NCBI GenBank assembly: GCA_963721075.1
Contig: CAVRHV010000023.1
Coordinates: 1-64,000, forward strand
Source of the DNA: DATFVA01 sp963721075
Lineage (GTDB): Bacteria; Bacteroidota; Ignavibacteria; Ignavibacteriales; Ignavibacteriaceae
Direction of reading: 5' to 3'
Length of the DNA: 64,000 nt
A program made the position numbers and the translations under genes. The notes beneath the pieces were generated by a model, which was not told where the DNA came from, did not search any database, and was given only the letters and a program-made list of their open reading frames with translations. Below are positions 38,389 through 46,474 of this stretch, piece by piece (within the stretch, counting starts at the first letter, position 1; the number at the start of each line of letters is the position of its first letter).

Positions 38389-38964
38389 ATGGAAGAAAAC
38401 TATATAGAAAATAAGACAATAGAGAAAACGGATTTCCGTAATAAGAGACCTGAAGGGAGTGAATACGAAAACTGCAGATTCATTCAATGTGATTTTACGA
38501 AATCAGACTTAAACAGCATTAAATTTATTGACTGCACTTTTGAATACTGCAATTTAAGCACTTCTAATATGAACCAGACTGTCTTAAATAATGTGAATTT
38601 CAGCGACTGTAAGTTGAACGGACTCCGTTTCGATACCTGTAATGACTTTGCCCTCTCCTTCAGATTTGAAAACTGTAATCTTAATCATTCAACCTTTTAT
38701 AAGGCCAGGATAAAGAATACATCATTTGTAAATTGTCAGTTGATTGAGACAGACTTTACATCCTGTGATCTTACTGAAGCTCTCTTTGATAATTGTGATC
38801 TGCAGGGAGCACTCTTTGACCGGACAATTCTTATTAAGGCTGATTTCCGGACTTCATATAATTTCTCGATCAATCCTGAAAATAACAGAATAAAAAAGGC
38901 CCGCTTTTCAGCTGAAGGCCTGATGGGATTACTGGAGAAGTATGAAATTGAGGTAGCTAAATAA
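38389..38964 (+). CDS. Pentapeptide-repeat protein
   Basis: 191 residues consisting almost wholly of pentapeptide repeats A(D/N)LXX-like units (CRFIQ CDFTK SDLNS IKFID CTFEY CNLST), which form a right-handed quadrilateral beta-helix, with a break near residues 80-90 (NDFALSFRF), where Qnr/McbG-type proteins also have a loop. Those relatives mimic DNA and protect gyrase. Gyrase protection here is inference only; many pentapeptide proteins have other roles. It is flanked by DinB-like and Vat-like genes. Confidence 0.88.
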   Translation: MEENYIENKTIEKTDFRNKRPEGSEYENCRFIQCDFTKSDLNSIKFIDCTFEYCNLSTSNMNQTVLNNVNFSDCKLNGLRFDTCNDFALSFRFENCNLNHSTFYKARIKNTSFVNCQLIETDFTSCDLTEALFDNCDLQGALFDRTILIKADFRTSYNFSINPENNRIKKARFSAEGLMGLLEKYEIEVAK

Positions 38965-39096
38965 TATGTCACCGGAATTGCAAATTAATTATTTATTTTT
39001 GTTGAGATCTGAGAGCTTTTTATAATCAGGCGGAGGATGAATGTGTTTGGGGATCTGTCTTAGTTAAGAAATTTATAAATAATTAAGGAACAGATC

Positions 39097-39573
39097 TTGG
39101 AAAATCTTAAAAAGTACAAATATAATGGGGCCCGGTCGCTGGTGATTTTACATGAAAAGCATCTAAGGTCGTGTGTTCAGACCTGGAAAGAAGCTAAAGC
39201 ATTAAACATCAGGCTGCCAGAAACCGAAGATAAAGATTACATATCATTAGATACACTCCTTTTTCATATTTTTAGAGCTGCACGTGGTTATATGACGTGG
39301 ATGTGTGAGAAGCTGAATCTCCCGGATCCAGAAATCAAAAATCCTCCCAGACTTGAAGAAATAAATCTCGAAGCAGATGAGTATTTATCTCACCTTCTGG
39401 AAGAATGGAGAACTCCACTTGCTGAAATTGAAGAAGAAAAGTTTCACAATCCTGTCTACACCTCCAGGTGGGGAGTGGAGTACTGCATAGACGCAATGCT
39501 TGAGCATGCAGTAATGCATCCGATCAGACATGAGTTTCAATTAAAAAATCTCATCCAGGATCAGTCTGTTTGA
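39097..39573 (+). CDS. DinB-like four-helix-bundle protein
   Basis: 158 residues, helical. Conserved DinB/YfiT features are visible: an early helix containing LLFHIFRAARGYMTWM and the late metal-type helix EHAVMHPIRHEFQLKNL, whose spaced histidines match the HxxxH pattern. Family members bind a divalent metal and include thiol-S-transferases. It begins with TTG at 39097, with AAGGA upstream. Substrate unknown. Confidence 0.75.
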   Translation: MENLKKYKYNGARSLVILHEKHLRSCVQTWKEAKALNIRLPETEDKDYISLDTLLFHIFRAARGYMTWMCEKLNLPDPEIKNPPRLEEINLEADEYLSHLLEEWRTPLAEIEEEKFHNPVYTSRWGVEYCIDAMLEHAVMHPIRHEFQLKNLIQDQSV

Positions 39574-39630
39574 CAAAGATATAAGTTTCAGACTAAATCC
39601 GAATAATTAATTTAATCTTAAGGAGATGTT

Positions 39631-40263
39631 ATGTTCGGACCTTTACCCGAAGAAACTCACCCGATGAAGGGTTTTCCCCAAATCTGTTATATAAAGAATA
39701 CTATAAATAATCCGAATATTATTGTAGGAGATTATACCTATTACGACGATCCGGATGGATCCACAAATTTTGAAAAAAACGTGCTTTATCATTTCCCATT
39801 CATAGGTGACAAGCTTATCATCGGAAAGTTCTGTGCAATTGCCAAAGACGTAAAATTCATTATGAACGGAGCCAACCATCAGCTTGGTGGTCTTTCAACC
39901 TATCCTTTTTTTATTTTTGGAATGGGATGGGAAAAAGCAGCACCCAAACCGGAAGAACTTCCTTATAAAGGGGATACGTTAGTAGGAAATGATGTTTGGA
40001 TAGGTTATGATACTCTTATTATGCCGGGTCTAAAAATCGGAGACGGCGCAGTGATAGCTTCCAGGTCTGTTGTAACGAGTGATATTGGTCCATACGAAAT
40101 TTTTGGTGGTAATCCTGCCAGGCTGATCCGAAAAAGGTTTGATGATCATACAATAAAACACCTGCTTGCACTTGCATGGTGGGATTGGCCTGCAGAGAAG
40201 ATTACAAAAAACCTTGAACATATTACAAATGGTGATATAGATGCACTAAAAAATGGATATTGA
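39631..40263 (+). CDS. Vat-like xenobiotic acetyltransferase (hexapeptide fold)
   Basis: 210 residues of the left-handed beta-helix XAT class. The sequence tracks streptogramin A acetyltransferases such as VatD along its length: VGDYTYYDD, KLIIGKFCAIA, the catalytic MNGANHQ (His83), the extended loop with STYPFFIFGMGWEKA, GDTLVGNDVWIGYDTLIMPGLKIGDGAVIASRSVV, and GNPARLIRKRFDD. It would acetylate a hydroxyl on a xenobiotic using acetyl-CoA. No mobile element is near, so it looks like a resident chromosomal gene. Chloramphenicol-type XATs are close cousins. Confidence 0.9.
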   Translation: MFGPLPEETHPMKGFPQICYIKNTINNPNIIVGDYTYYDDPDGSTNFEKNVLYHFPFIGDKLIIGKFCAIAKDVKFIMNGANHQLGGLSTYPFFIFGMGWEKAAPKPEELPYKGDTLVGNDVWIGYDTLIMPGLKIGDGAVIASRSVVTSDIGPYEIFGGNPARLIRKRFDDHTIKHLLALAWWDWPAEKITKNLEHITNGDIDALKNGY

Positions 40264-40353
40264 AATAACAGTACAGCAGGAAATCCACACCTTTCCTTTA
40301 ACTTAACATTTCTTTATTTTTTTAGTTCTGAAATAACAATAAATATAATATTT

Positions 40354-41118
40354 ATGGTTAGCCGTACCGGTTTTCTGAAGAGACCTTTCTTTTACATATT
40401 ATTCACCCTTTTTATTCTCTGGATAATCTTATTCGAGTTTATCCTTCCCGAAAATAGCTTTCTTCCCAAACCTAGTATAGTTCTGTTAACAATTCCCGCT
40501 TTATTTGATGATTATCACCTTATCGCTAATTTTTTCACTACGATTTCTGCAATTTATCTTCCGCCGCTTGTTGCATACTTATTTCTATATCTATTTCGTA
40601 AATGGATTTTTGCTGGCAGAGGATTGATATATCAGAAATCGAGATTTATATCAACCCTGGCGATCTTTGTCCCTGCGCTTCTTGGCGGAATTTTCCTGGT
40701 GTTCTGGTTTCCTCATTCTTTCTTTCCCGAATACCTTTTTTCATTCTTAATTTCAGCATGCTGGTGGCTGATTGAGTCCCGTGAACATCTCAGCAATACA
40801 AATGAAAATTATAGAGTAGCTTTTTTATCGCTCGGTGCAGATGAAGATTTTATTAGTAAAAATATAACCTGGTTTGAAATGCTGCCGGGGGTCTTCAATA
40901 AGCTGCCCCGGTTCCATCTGCATTTTTGGGGACTCATCCTGGCTTTCGAATTCATTATGAATTATTATGGACTCGGAGCGATACTCAGGCAAACTTTGTT
41001 ATATCATGATCTCTCTGCTCTCTTCCTTCTGACTATTGTTATATCATTGATTTCTGCAGCTGGTTATGCCTTTATCCGGGCTATAGGAGATAAATTCATA
41101 TTCTGGAGTGCTGAATGA
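40354..41118 (+). CDS. ABC permease-like membrane protein (NitT/TauT type), divergent
   Basis: 254 residues with about six membrane spans. The cytoplasmic loop NYRVAFLSLGADEDFISKNITWFEMLPGVFNKLP corresponds to the EAA loop of SsuC/TauC permeases (usual pattern AAxxLGASxxxxxxxVxLPxxLPxI) but is clearly degenerate. An ATPase-like gene follows with a 4-base overlap (41115-41118); no substrate-binding protein is adjacent. Aliphatic sulfonate, nitrate or thiamine-precursor import would be usual for the family, but the degeneration of the partner ATPase makes transport doubtful. Confidence 0.7.
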   Translation: MVSRTGFLKRPFFYILFTLFILWIILFEFILPENSFLPKPSIVLLTIPALFDDYHLIANFFTTISAIYLPPLVAYLFLYLFRKWIFAGRGLIYQKSRFISTLAIFVPALLGGIFLVFWFPHSFFPEYLFSFLISACWWLIESREHLSNTNENYRVAFLSLGADEDFISKNITWFEMLPGVFNKLPRFHLHFWGLILAFEFIMNYYGLGAILRQTLLYHDLSALFLLTIVISLISAAGYAFIRAIGDKFIFWSAE

Positions 41119-41912
41119 GTAAAGGAGTAAATATTCTTGAGTTGAGAAATTTGACGAAAGTATTTTCTGATGATTTTGGGGTGAAAAATAAGGTATTAGA
41201 GGATATATCCTTCACAATTCCTGCAGATTCTCCAAAGGTTACGTCAATTCTTGCGTCATTCGGAGGAGGAAAGAGTACACTTCTAAAACTAATAGCCGGA
41301 ATTGAGAAAACTGACTCGGGAGAGGTCGTTCTTAATGGCGGGAAATATTTACAACCAGATGGTAAAATAGTTTTAATTCCCGAGAAATCTGTGTCTTTAC
41401 CCTGGCTGAATGTCATTAAAAATATAGAGTTAGCGAGTGGGCTCGAAACTTGTGGAAAAAATGACAGACATTATGAAATAAATGATTTAATCAGTCTTGT
41501 TGGTCTATCCGGATATGAAAATCATTATCCCCATAATGGCAGCTTTGGTTTTCGATTCCGAATAAGCCTGGCCAGAGCTTTGAGGTTCAATCCCATTGTT
41601 CTTTTACTTGATGATTGTTTCAAAAAGATGGATCAGATCGCCAGGGAGGAAATTTATACTCTGATTTATGAAATTTCTAAAAAGACTGATACGTATTTTT
41701 TGATTGCAACTACCAATGTCTCTGAAGCCGTAAGATTATCGGGAAGGGTGCTTATGATGAGCAAAGGTCCCGCCCGGATATACAATGACATTAGCATATC
41801 CGAAGATCTTATGTCAGATTATAAGAGTTCAATGTTCATTGATTACAGAAGAAAAATTGAGGATGCATTCAATAAAGAAAATCAGCCGGGAATCATAAAT
41901 TTTTCCATTTAA
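41115..41912 (+). CDS. ABC ATP-binding protein (SsuB/TauB type) with degenerate catalytic motifs
   Basis: 265 residues aligning with SsuB. The Walker A is near normal (ASFGGGKST, Lys53). The other motifs are altered: the Q-loop position reads PE (Glu90), the LSGGQ signature is GSFGF (142-146), the Walker B ends LLLDD so the catalytic Glu is Asp167, and the switch histidine is Thr200 in ATTN. The fold and spacing are kept (SLARAL after the signature, D-loop KKMD). It may bind ATP without normal turnover, acting as a regulator or structural partner. No complete ATPase of this type is adjacent. Confidence 0.85.
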   Translation: MSKGVNILELRNLTKVFSDDFGVKNKVLEDISFTIPADSPKVTSILASFGGGKSTLLKLIAGIEKTDSGEVVLNGGKYLQPDGKIVLIPEKSVSLPWLNVIKNIELASGLETCGKNDRHYEINDLISLVGLSGYENHYPHNGSFGFRFRISLARALRFNPIVLLLDDCFKKMDQIAREEIYTLIYEISKKTDTYFLIATTNVSEAVRLSGRVLMMSKGPARIYNDISISEDLMSDYKSSMFIDYRRKIEDAFNKENQPGIINFSI

Positions 41913-41970
41913 TTATTGCTAAGAGTTAAGTAAACTTGTTTTTTGTATTAAATTAAATCAGCGGAGATAA

Positions 41971-43515
41971 ATGCAGGAAAAAATTGACCACCTTCTTAAA
42001 AATAAAGAACAGGCAAAACTCGGCGGCGGACCTGATCGTATTGAAAGCCAGCACAAAAAAGGAAAACTCACTGCGCGCGAAAGAATAGAGCTCCTTGTGG
42101 ACGAGAGCAGCTTTGAAGAAGTTGATACTTTCGTAAAACACAGGGCTACTGATTTCGGACTGGATAAACAGCATTACCCTGGTGACGGTGTGGTTACAGG
42201 AACAGCGCGGATTGACGGAAGGCCGGTAGCGTTATATAGTCAGGACTTTACAGTTTTCGGCGGTTCTCTTTCTGAGGCCCATGCTGAGAAGATTGTAAAG
42301 ATGATGAAGCTCGCGATGAAAGCTGGAATCCCTGTTATCGGGTTAAACGATTCAGGAGGAGCAAGAATTCAGGAAGGTGTTGTTAGTCTTGGCGGTTATG
42401 CTGATATATTCCTTCTAAATACTCTTGCATCGGGAGTGGTTCCCCAAATATCTGTAGTTCTTGGCCCCTGTGCAGGAGGTGCCGTATATTCGCCTGCTAT
42501 TACTGATTTCGTTTTTATGGTAAAAAATACGAGCTACATGTTTGTTACGGGACCGAATGTCGTAAAGACCGTCACCCATGAAGATGTGAGTTTTGAGGAT
42601 CTTGGGGGTGCAGACACGCATGCATCCAAATCGGGAGTTGCTCACTTTTCTTTTGAAAATGAAATTGAGACTCTGCTTAATGTTCGTAAACTGATGAGTT
42701 TTCTTCCCCTTAATTACCTGGACAGAACTCCGGAAAAGGAATTCGATCGTTTACAACTCCTGCCGATTAAAGAGCTTGATAATATTATTCCTGATAATCC
42801 GAATAAACCATACGATATGAAGGAAGTTATCACATTACTGGTGGATGACGGTGACTTCTTCGAGGTTCATTCATCATACGCAGAAAATATCATAGTGGGT
42901 TTTGCGAGATTAGGAGGAATGTCAGTTGGAATAGTTGCAAATCAACCTGCGGTTCTTGCAGGAGTTCTTGATATAAATTGTTCTGTTAAAGGTGCGCGCT
43001 TCGTGCGTTTTTGCGATTCATTTAATATTCCTCTATTGGTTCTGGAGGATGTACCCGGGTTTTTACCCGGTACGGAACAAGAATGGAACGGTATCATCAG
43101 ACATGGAGCTAAACTCTTATATGCCTTTTGCGAAGCTACTGTCCCGAAGGTTACCGTTATTACAAGAAAAGCATATGGCGGCGCATACGATGTAATGAAT
43201 TCGAAGCATATACGCGGCGATTTTAATTTCGCATGGCCTTCAGCCGAAATCGCGGTGATGGGTCCAAAAGGTGCTGTTGAAATAATCTTCAAAAAAGAAA
43301 TCTCTTCGGCCGAAAATCCTGAAGCAGAAGCCGAAAAGAAACTGGCTGAATACATTGAAAAATTTGCTAATCCTTACAAAGCTGCGGAACGCGGTTACCT
43401 GGATGATATTATATTGCCGCGGGATACTAAAATCAGGCTGGTTAAGGCATTTGAATTGTTGAAAACAAAGGTGGATAAAAACCCTAAAAAGAAGCATGGG
43501 AACATTCCCCTATAA
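41971..43515 (+). CDS. Biotin-dependent carboxyltransferase beta subunit (propionyl/methylmalonyl-CoA type)
   Basis: 514 residues of the crotonase-like carboxyltransferase fold, both halves present. Features: GKLTARERIELLVDESSFEE at the start, SQDFTVFGGSLSEAHAEKI, GLNDSGGARIQEGV (first oxyanion loop), GPCAGGAVYSPA, and in the second half VLEDVPGFLPGTEQEWNGIIRHGAKLLYAF and KAYGGAYDVMNSKH (second oxyanion loop). This matches PccB and the alpha subunit of methylmalonyl-CoA decarboxylase. The biotin carrier and biotin carboxylase or decarboxylase partners are not in the window, so the choice between carboxylase and Na+-pumping decarboxylase stays open. Confidence 0.92.
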   Translation: MQEKIDHLLKNKEQAKLGGGPDRIESQHKKGKLTARERIELLVDESSFEEVDTFVKHRATDFGLDKQHYPGDGVVTGTARIDGRPVALYSQDFTVFGGSLSEAHAEKIVKMMKLAMKAGIPVIGLNDSGGARIQEGVVSLGGYADIFLLNTLASGVVPQISVVLGPCAGGAVYSPAITDFVFMVKNTSYMFVTGPNVVKTVTHEDVSFEDLGGADTHASKSGVAHFSFENEIETLLNVRKLMSFLPLNYLDRTPEKEFDRLQLLPIKELDNIIPDNPNKPYDMKEVITLLVDDGDFFEVHSSYAENIIVGFARLGGMSVGIVANQPAVLAGVLDINCSVKGARFVRFCDSFNIPLLVLEDVPGFLPGTEQEWNGIIRHGAKLLYAFCEATVPKVTVITRKAYGGAYDVMNSKHIRGDFNFAWPSAEIAVMGPKGAVEIIFKKEISSAENPEAEAEKKLAEYIEKFANPYKAAERGYLDDIILPRDTKIRLVKAFELLKTKVDKNPKKKHGNIPL

Positions 43516-43523
43516 ATATTAAA

Positions 43524-43556
43524 GGTTTAACTGCTTATTCCATTTGAAGTTAAACC
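43524..43556 (+). terminator. Possible hairpin terminator after carboxyltransferase gene
   Basis: Perfect 9-bp stem GGTTTAACT (43524-43532) with AGTTAAACC (43548-43556), 15-base loop, 8 bases after the stop. It lacks an immediate T-run (CTTTTTAC follows 11 bases later), so terminator function is uncertain. Confidence 0.4.
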
Positions 43557-43631
43557 GATTAGCTAACTTTTTACTTGATAAAAGATGATACTAAACTTAT
43601 ATTGCTCATTAAATTATTTACGGAGTGGTTC

Positions 43632-46223
43632 ATGAAGCAGACAATTCTACCATTTATTGCTATTTCTTTATTTGCTTTGCTGCTTAGTTCCTGCGGAGGA
43701 AATAAAGAAATAACAAGAGATGAAAATTCCCAGGATCAAAACGAAAGCGTTGTAAAAGGGGGAATCGTCTCAGAAATGATGGAACAGGCAAGACAATATT
43801 ATATTTCCGCACTTGCAAAACAGGATGTCAACAGTACATCAGAAACTGTCACAAATTACGAATCGGCTCTAAGGATCATAAACAATCTAAGCTACTATCC
43901 TGGAATCGAAGAAAATGAAGCCTATCTTGAACTTGAAAAATCCATTATTGAAGATTACAGGAAATATGTTGACGGACTTCCGGAACTTCCTGTGGAGGTC
44001 TCCTTTGCTGCTCTTGAGGAGTGGATGGGTAAAAATATGCCTGACGAGCAGTTTGCGGTCAAGGATAAGGGAAAAGATACAAATTCAGTTGTCATCCCTG
44101 CCGACGTTCCGCTTGAGGTAAATTCATATGTTGAGCAGTGGGTGGAATATTTCACCGGAAAAGGCCGCAAGCATATGGAACTCTGGCTTGAACGCTCAGG
44201 CAGATATTTCCCTATGATGACCAGTATATTTGAACAGGAAGGAATTCCAAAACAGCTGGTTTACCTCAGTATGGTAGAGAGCGGATTGAATCCCGTTGCC
44301 CGCTCCTGGGCAAGTGCAGTTGGCCTGTGGCAGTTCATTAAATCTACCGGCAGAATGTACGGACTTGAATCTGAGTTCTACTTTGATGAAAGGCGCGATC
44401 CTGAAAAATCAACCCGTGCAGCAGCAAGACATCTGAGAGATCTCTACACTTCTTTAAATGATTGGTATCTTGCTTTAGCTGCCTACAATGCTGGTGAGGG
44501 AAGAATCACCCGCGCCGTAAGAAGGGCCGGAGAAAACAATTTCTGGGCGGCAAGAAGATATCTACCCAGAGAGACAAGAAGTTATGTGCCGCAGTACATA
44601 GCAGTTTGCCTTATTGCAATGAATCCTGAGAAGTACGGATTTAATAATATCCAGCTTGATAAACCACTAGAGTACGAAACCTGCAAGGTGAATGAAGCCG
44701 TAGATCTAAACTATATAGCACAGAGTGTAAGTACGGATGTTGAAACTCTTCTGGATATGAACCCGGAACTCACCCAGATGAGTACTCCCAGAAGTTATCC
44801 CGGCGGTTATGATCTGAAAATTCCTAAAGGCACTTCTTCAACTTTGGTGGCCAGTCTTCAGTCAATACCAGAATCGGCTAAAAGAAATTACCTGGTTCAT
44901 ACAATCAGACGTGGGGAAACATTGTCGAGGATAGCTGCCAGGTACGGCATTACCACTTATGATCTTGCTGATGCAAATAACATTTCTGTAAGATCCCGGA
45001 TTTATCCCGGTGTGACCCTGAAAATCCCTGTTTCCAATGTATCCGACAGAGACTTTGCTTATAATACAAATACAGAAGAAGCGGACGAAACTGAAGATAC
45101 CGGGTACGTTTCACCATATGCAGCTTTGTTGAAAGACAGCAATATGGAAAGCGATACAACCTCAGGAGAAGAAATAATTGCAGCTCTGGATAAAGAAAAC
45201 AGTACAAGCGGTGACGACAGTGCAATTACAGGTGAAGACGGATCGACTATAGCAGTTATACCTGCAGGTAAAGTACCGGTTACATATACCGTTAAGAAAG
45301 GTGAGAGTCTCCTTGGCATCGCTGATCTTTTTAATTCAAGAGTCAGTGATATAAGAAACTGGAATAATATCCCTTACACCAGGACAATAAGTGTAGGCCA
45401 GAAGCTCGTATTATATGTACCACAGGAAAAGAAAGACTATTACGCTAGTCTTGATAACCAGACACCTGTTGAAAAATCTGTTACAAAATCAAACACATCA
45501 AACTCTTCTGCTACCTATGTATATCACCGTATAAGAAGAGGTGAGAACCTGTATTCGATTGCTAAACGCTACAGAGTATATGTGAGTGATATACGCGAAT
45601 GGAATGATATATCCGGAAACAAGATCTATGCAGGACAGAAATTAAAAATATATACAAGCCGTACTGCAATAGCCGATAATACTTCAACTTCCTCACGTGC
45701 AAGCCTTTACCGTTATAAGGTTAGAAGAGGCGATACGATCAGCGAAATCGCTGAACGGTTCAATGTTTCTTCTTCACAGATAAGATCATGGAACTCATTA
45801 AGTTCGAACAGGATCAATTACGGACAGACTTTAAAAATATATTCACATGAGAGTGCCGAATCTCTGGGCGATAATACAACCAAAAACTCTGCAAATGTTA
45901 ATTATTATAAGATCAAACCCGGTGACAGCATTGGTCAGATTGCCGAACTATACAAAGTTTCTTCTTCAAGTATAAGAAGATGGAATGGTTTAAGAAGCAA
46001 TAAGATAATTGCCGGTAAAACTCTTAAAATTTACTCTGATGCAGATGTAAACGATGTTCCCGAGACTCCCCGCAGAAGCGGGAATGGGATACATACCGTT
46101 ACACGCGGCGAATCTCTTTATTCTATTGCAAGAATGTATTCGACTTCGGTTGAAAACCTGAAGAGAATGAATAAACTTTCGAGCACAAAGATTGTTGTAG
46201 GTCAAAAACTTAGGGTTGAATAA
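43632..46223 (+). CDS. Membrane-bound lytic murein transglycosylase D with six LysM repeats
   Basis: 863-residue lipoprotein cleaving glycan strands of peptidoglycan. Signal peptide with lipobox LLSSC (Cys about residue 20), a transglycosylase SLT domain (about 190-340) with catalytic Glu216 in MVESGLNP followed by SAVGLWQFIKSTGRMYGL and LALAAYNAGEGRITRAV, a degenerate LysM-like link, then six LysM modules (starting YLVHTIRRGETLSRIA, VTYTVKKGESLLGIA, YVYHRIRRGENLYSIA, YRYKVRRGDTISEIA, NYYKIKPGDSIGQIA, GIHTVTRGESLYSIA). E. coli MltD has fewer LysM domains. I chose the ATG at 43632, which starts the signal peptide, rather than an upstream in-frame codon at 43575. Confidence 0.94.
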   Translation: MKQTILPFIAISLFALLLSSCGGNKEITRDENSQDQNESVVKGGIVSEMMEQARQYYISALAKQDVNSTSETVTNYESALRIINNLSYYPGIEENEAYLELEKSIIEDYRKYVDGLPELPVEVSFAALEEWMGKNMPDEQFAVKDKGKDTNSVVIPADVPLEVNSYVEQWVEYFTGKGRKHMELWLERSGRYFPMMTSIFEQEGIPKQLVYLSMVESGLNPVARSWASAVGLWQFIKSTGRMYGLESEFYFDERRDPEKSTRAAARHLRDLYTSLNDWYLALAAYNAGEGRITRAVRRAGENNFWAARRYLPRETRSYVPQYIAVCLIAMNPEKYGFNNIQLDKPLEYETCKVNEAVDLNYIAQSVSTDVETLLDMNPELTQMSTPRSYPGGYDLKIPKGTSSTLVASLQSIPESAKRNYLVHTIRRGETLSRIAARYGITTYDLADANNISVRSRIYPGVTLKIPVSNVSDRDFAYNTNTEEADETEDTGYVSPYAALLKDSNMESDTTSGEEIIAALDKENSTSGDDSAITGEDGSTIAVIPAGKVPVTYTVKKGESLLGIADLFNSRVSDIRNWNNIPYTRTISVGQKLVLYVPQEKKDYYASLDNQTPVEKSVTKSNTSNSSATYVYHRIRRGENLYSIAKRYRVYVSDIREWNDISGNKIYAGQKLKIYTSRTAIADNTSTSSRASLYRYKVRRGDTISEIAERFNVSSSQIRSWNSLSSNRINYGQTLKIYSHESAESLGDNTTKNSANVNYYKIKPGDSIGQIAELYKVSSSSIRRWNGLRSNKIIAGKTLKIYSDADVNDVPETPRRSGNGIHTVTRGESLYSIARMYSTSVENLKRMNKLSSTKIVVGQKLRVE

Positions 46224-46310
46224 AGTATTTACTTTATTTTTATAATTGGTTGAACTAATTTTGTACAGACAGTTGGAGGAATCCAAAACTAAATTTTGAA
46301 ATTTTGATTG

Positions 46311-46400
46311 AGCCGTTAGGGGTGTTGTCCCGCTTGCCGGGCGACTGAGAGCATACCCTAAAACCTGATCTGGGTAATACCAGCGTAGGGAAACGGGCTA
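46311..46400 (+). promoter_or_regulatory. TPP (THI-box) riboswitch aptamer
   Basis: Matches the thiamine pyrophosphate aptamer: TAGGGGTG near 46317-46324, CTGAGAGCATACCC at 46345-46358, the conserved ACCTGATCTGGGTAATACC at 46363-46381, and AGCGTAGGGAA. The closing helix pairs AGCCGTT (46311-46317) with AAACGGGCT (46391-46399). It sits upstream of a TonB receptor, thiamine pyrophosphokinase and a transporter, as expected for a thiamine salvage operon. Ligand binding should reduce expression through the terminator listed next. Confidence 0.95.
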
Positions 46401-46430
46401 AATAGCCTGCTTAGGGAATAATTAAGTATT

Positions 46431-46459
46431 TAGCCGTTTCTTGAAACGGCTATTTTTTT
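46431..46459 (+). terminator. Riboswitch-controlled terminator (expression platform)
   Basis: TAGCCGTTTC (46431-46440) pairs perfectly with GAAACGGCTA (46443-46452), followed by a T-run to 46459. The same left arm can instead pair with GAAACGGGCTA at 46390-46400, which is also the 3' strand of the aptamer closing helix. The two folds are mutually exclusive: TPP-bound aptamer frees the terminator, ligand-free RNA forms the antiterminator. The receptor ribosome site begins 12 bases after the stem. Confidence 0.9.
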
Positions 46460-46474
46460 ATGCGGAGGTAACAA

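Noticed and set aside
39631..40263. Vat-like gene as a mobile resistance cassette
   Set aside because: No transposase, integrase, attachment site or terminal repeat flanks it, and base use looks like that of its neighbours.
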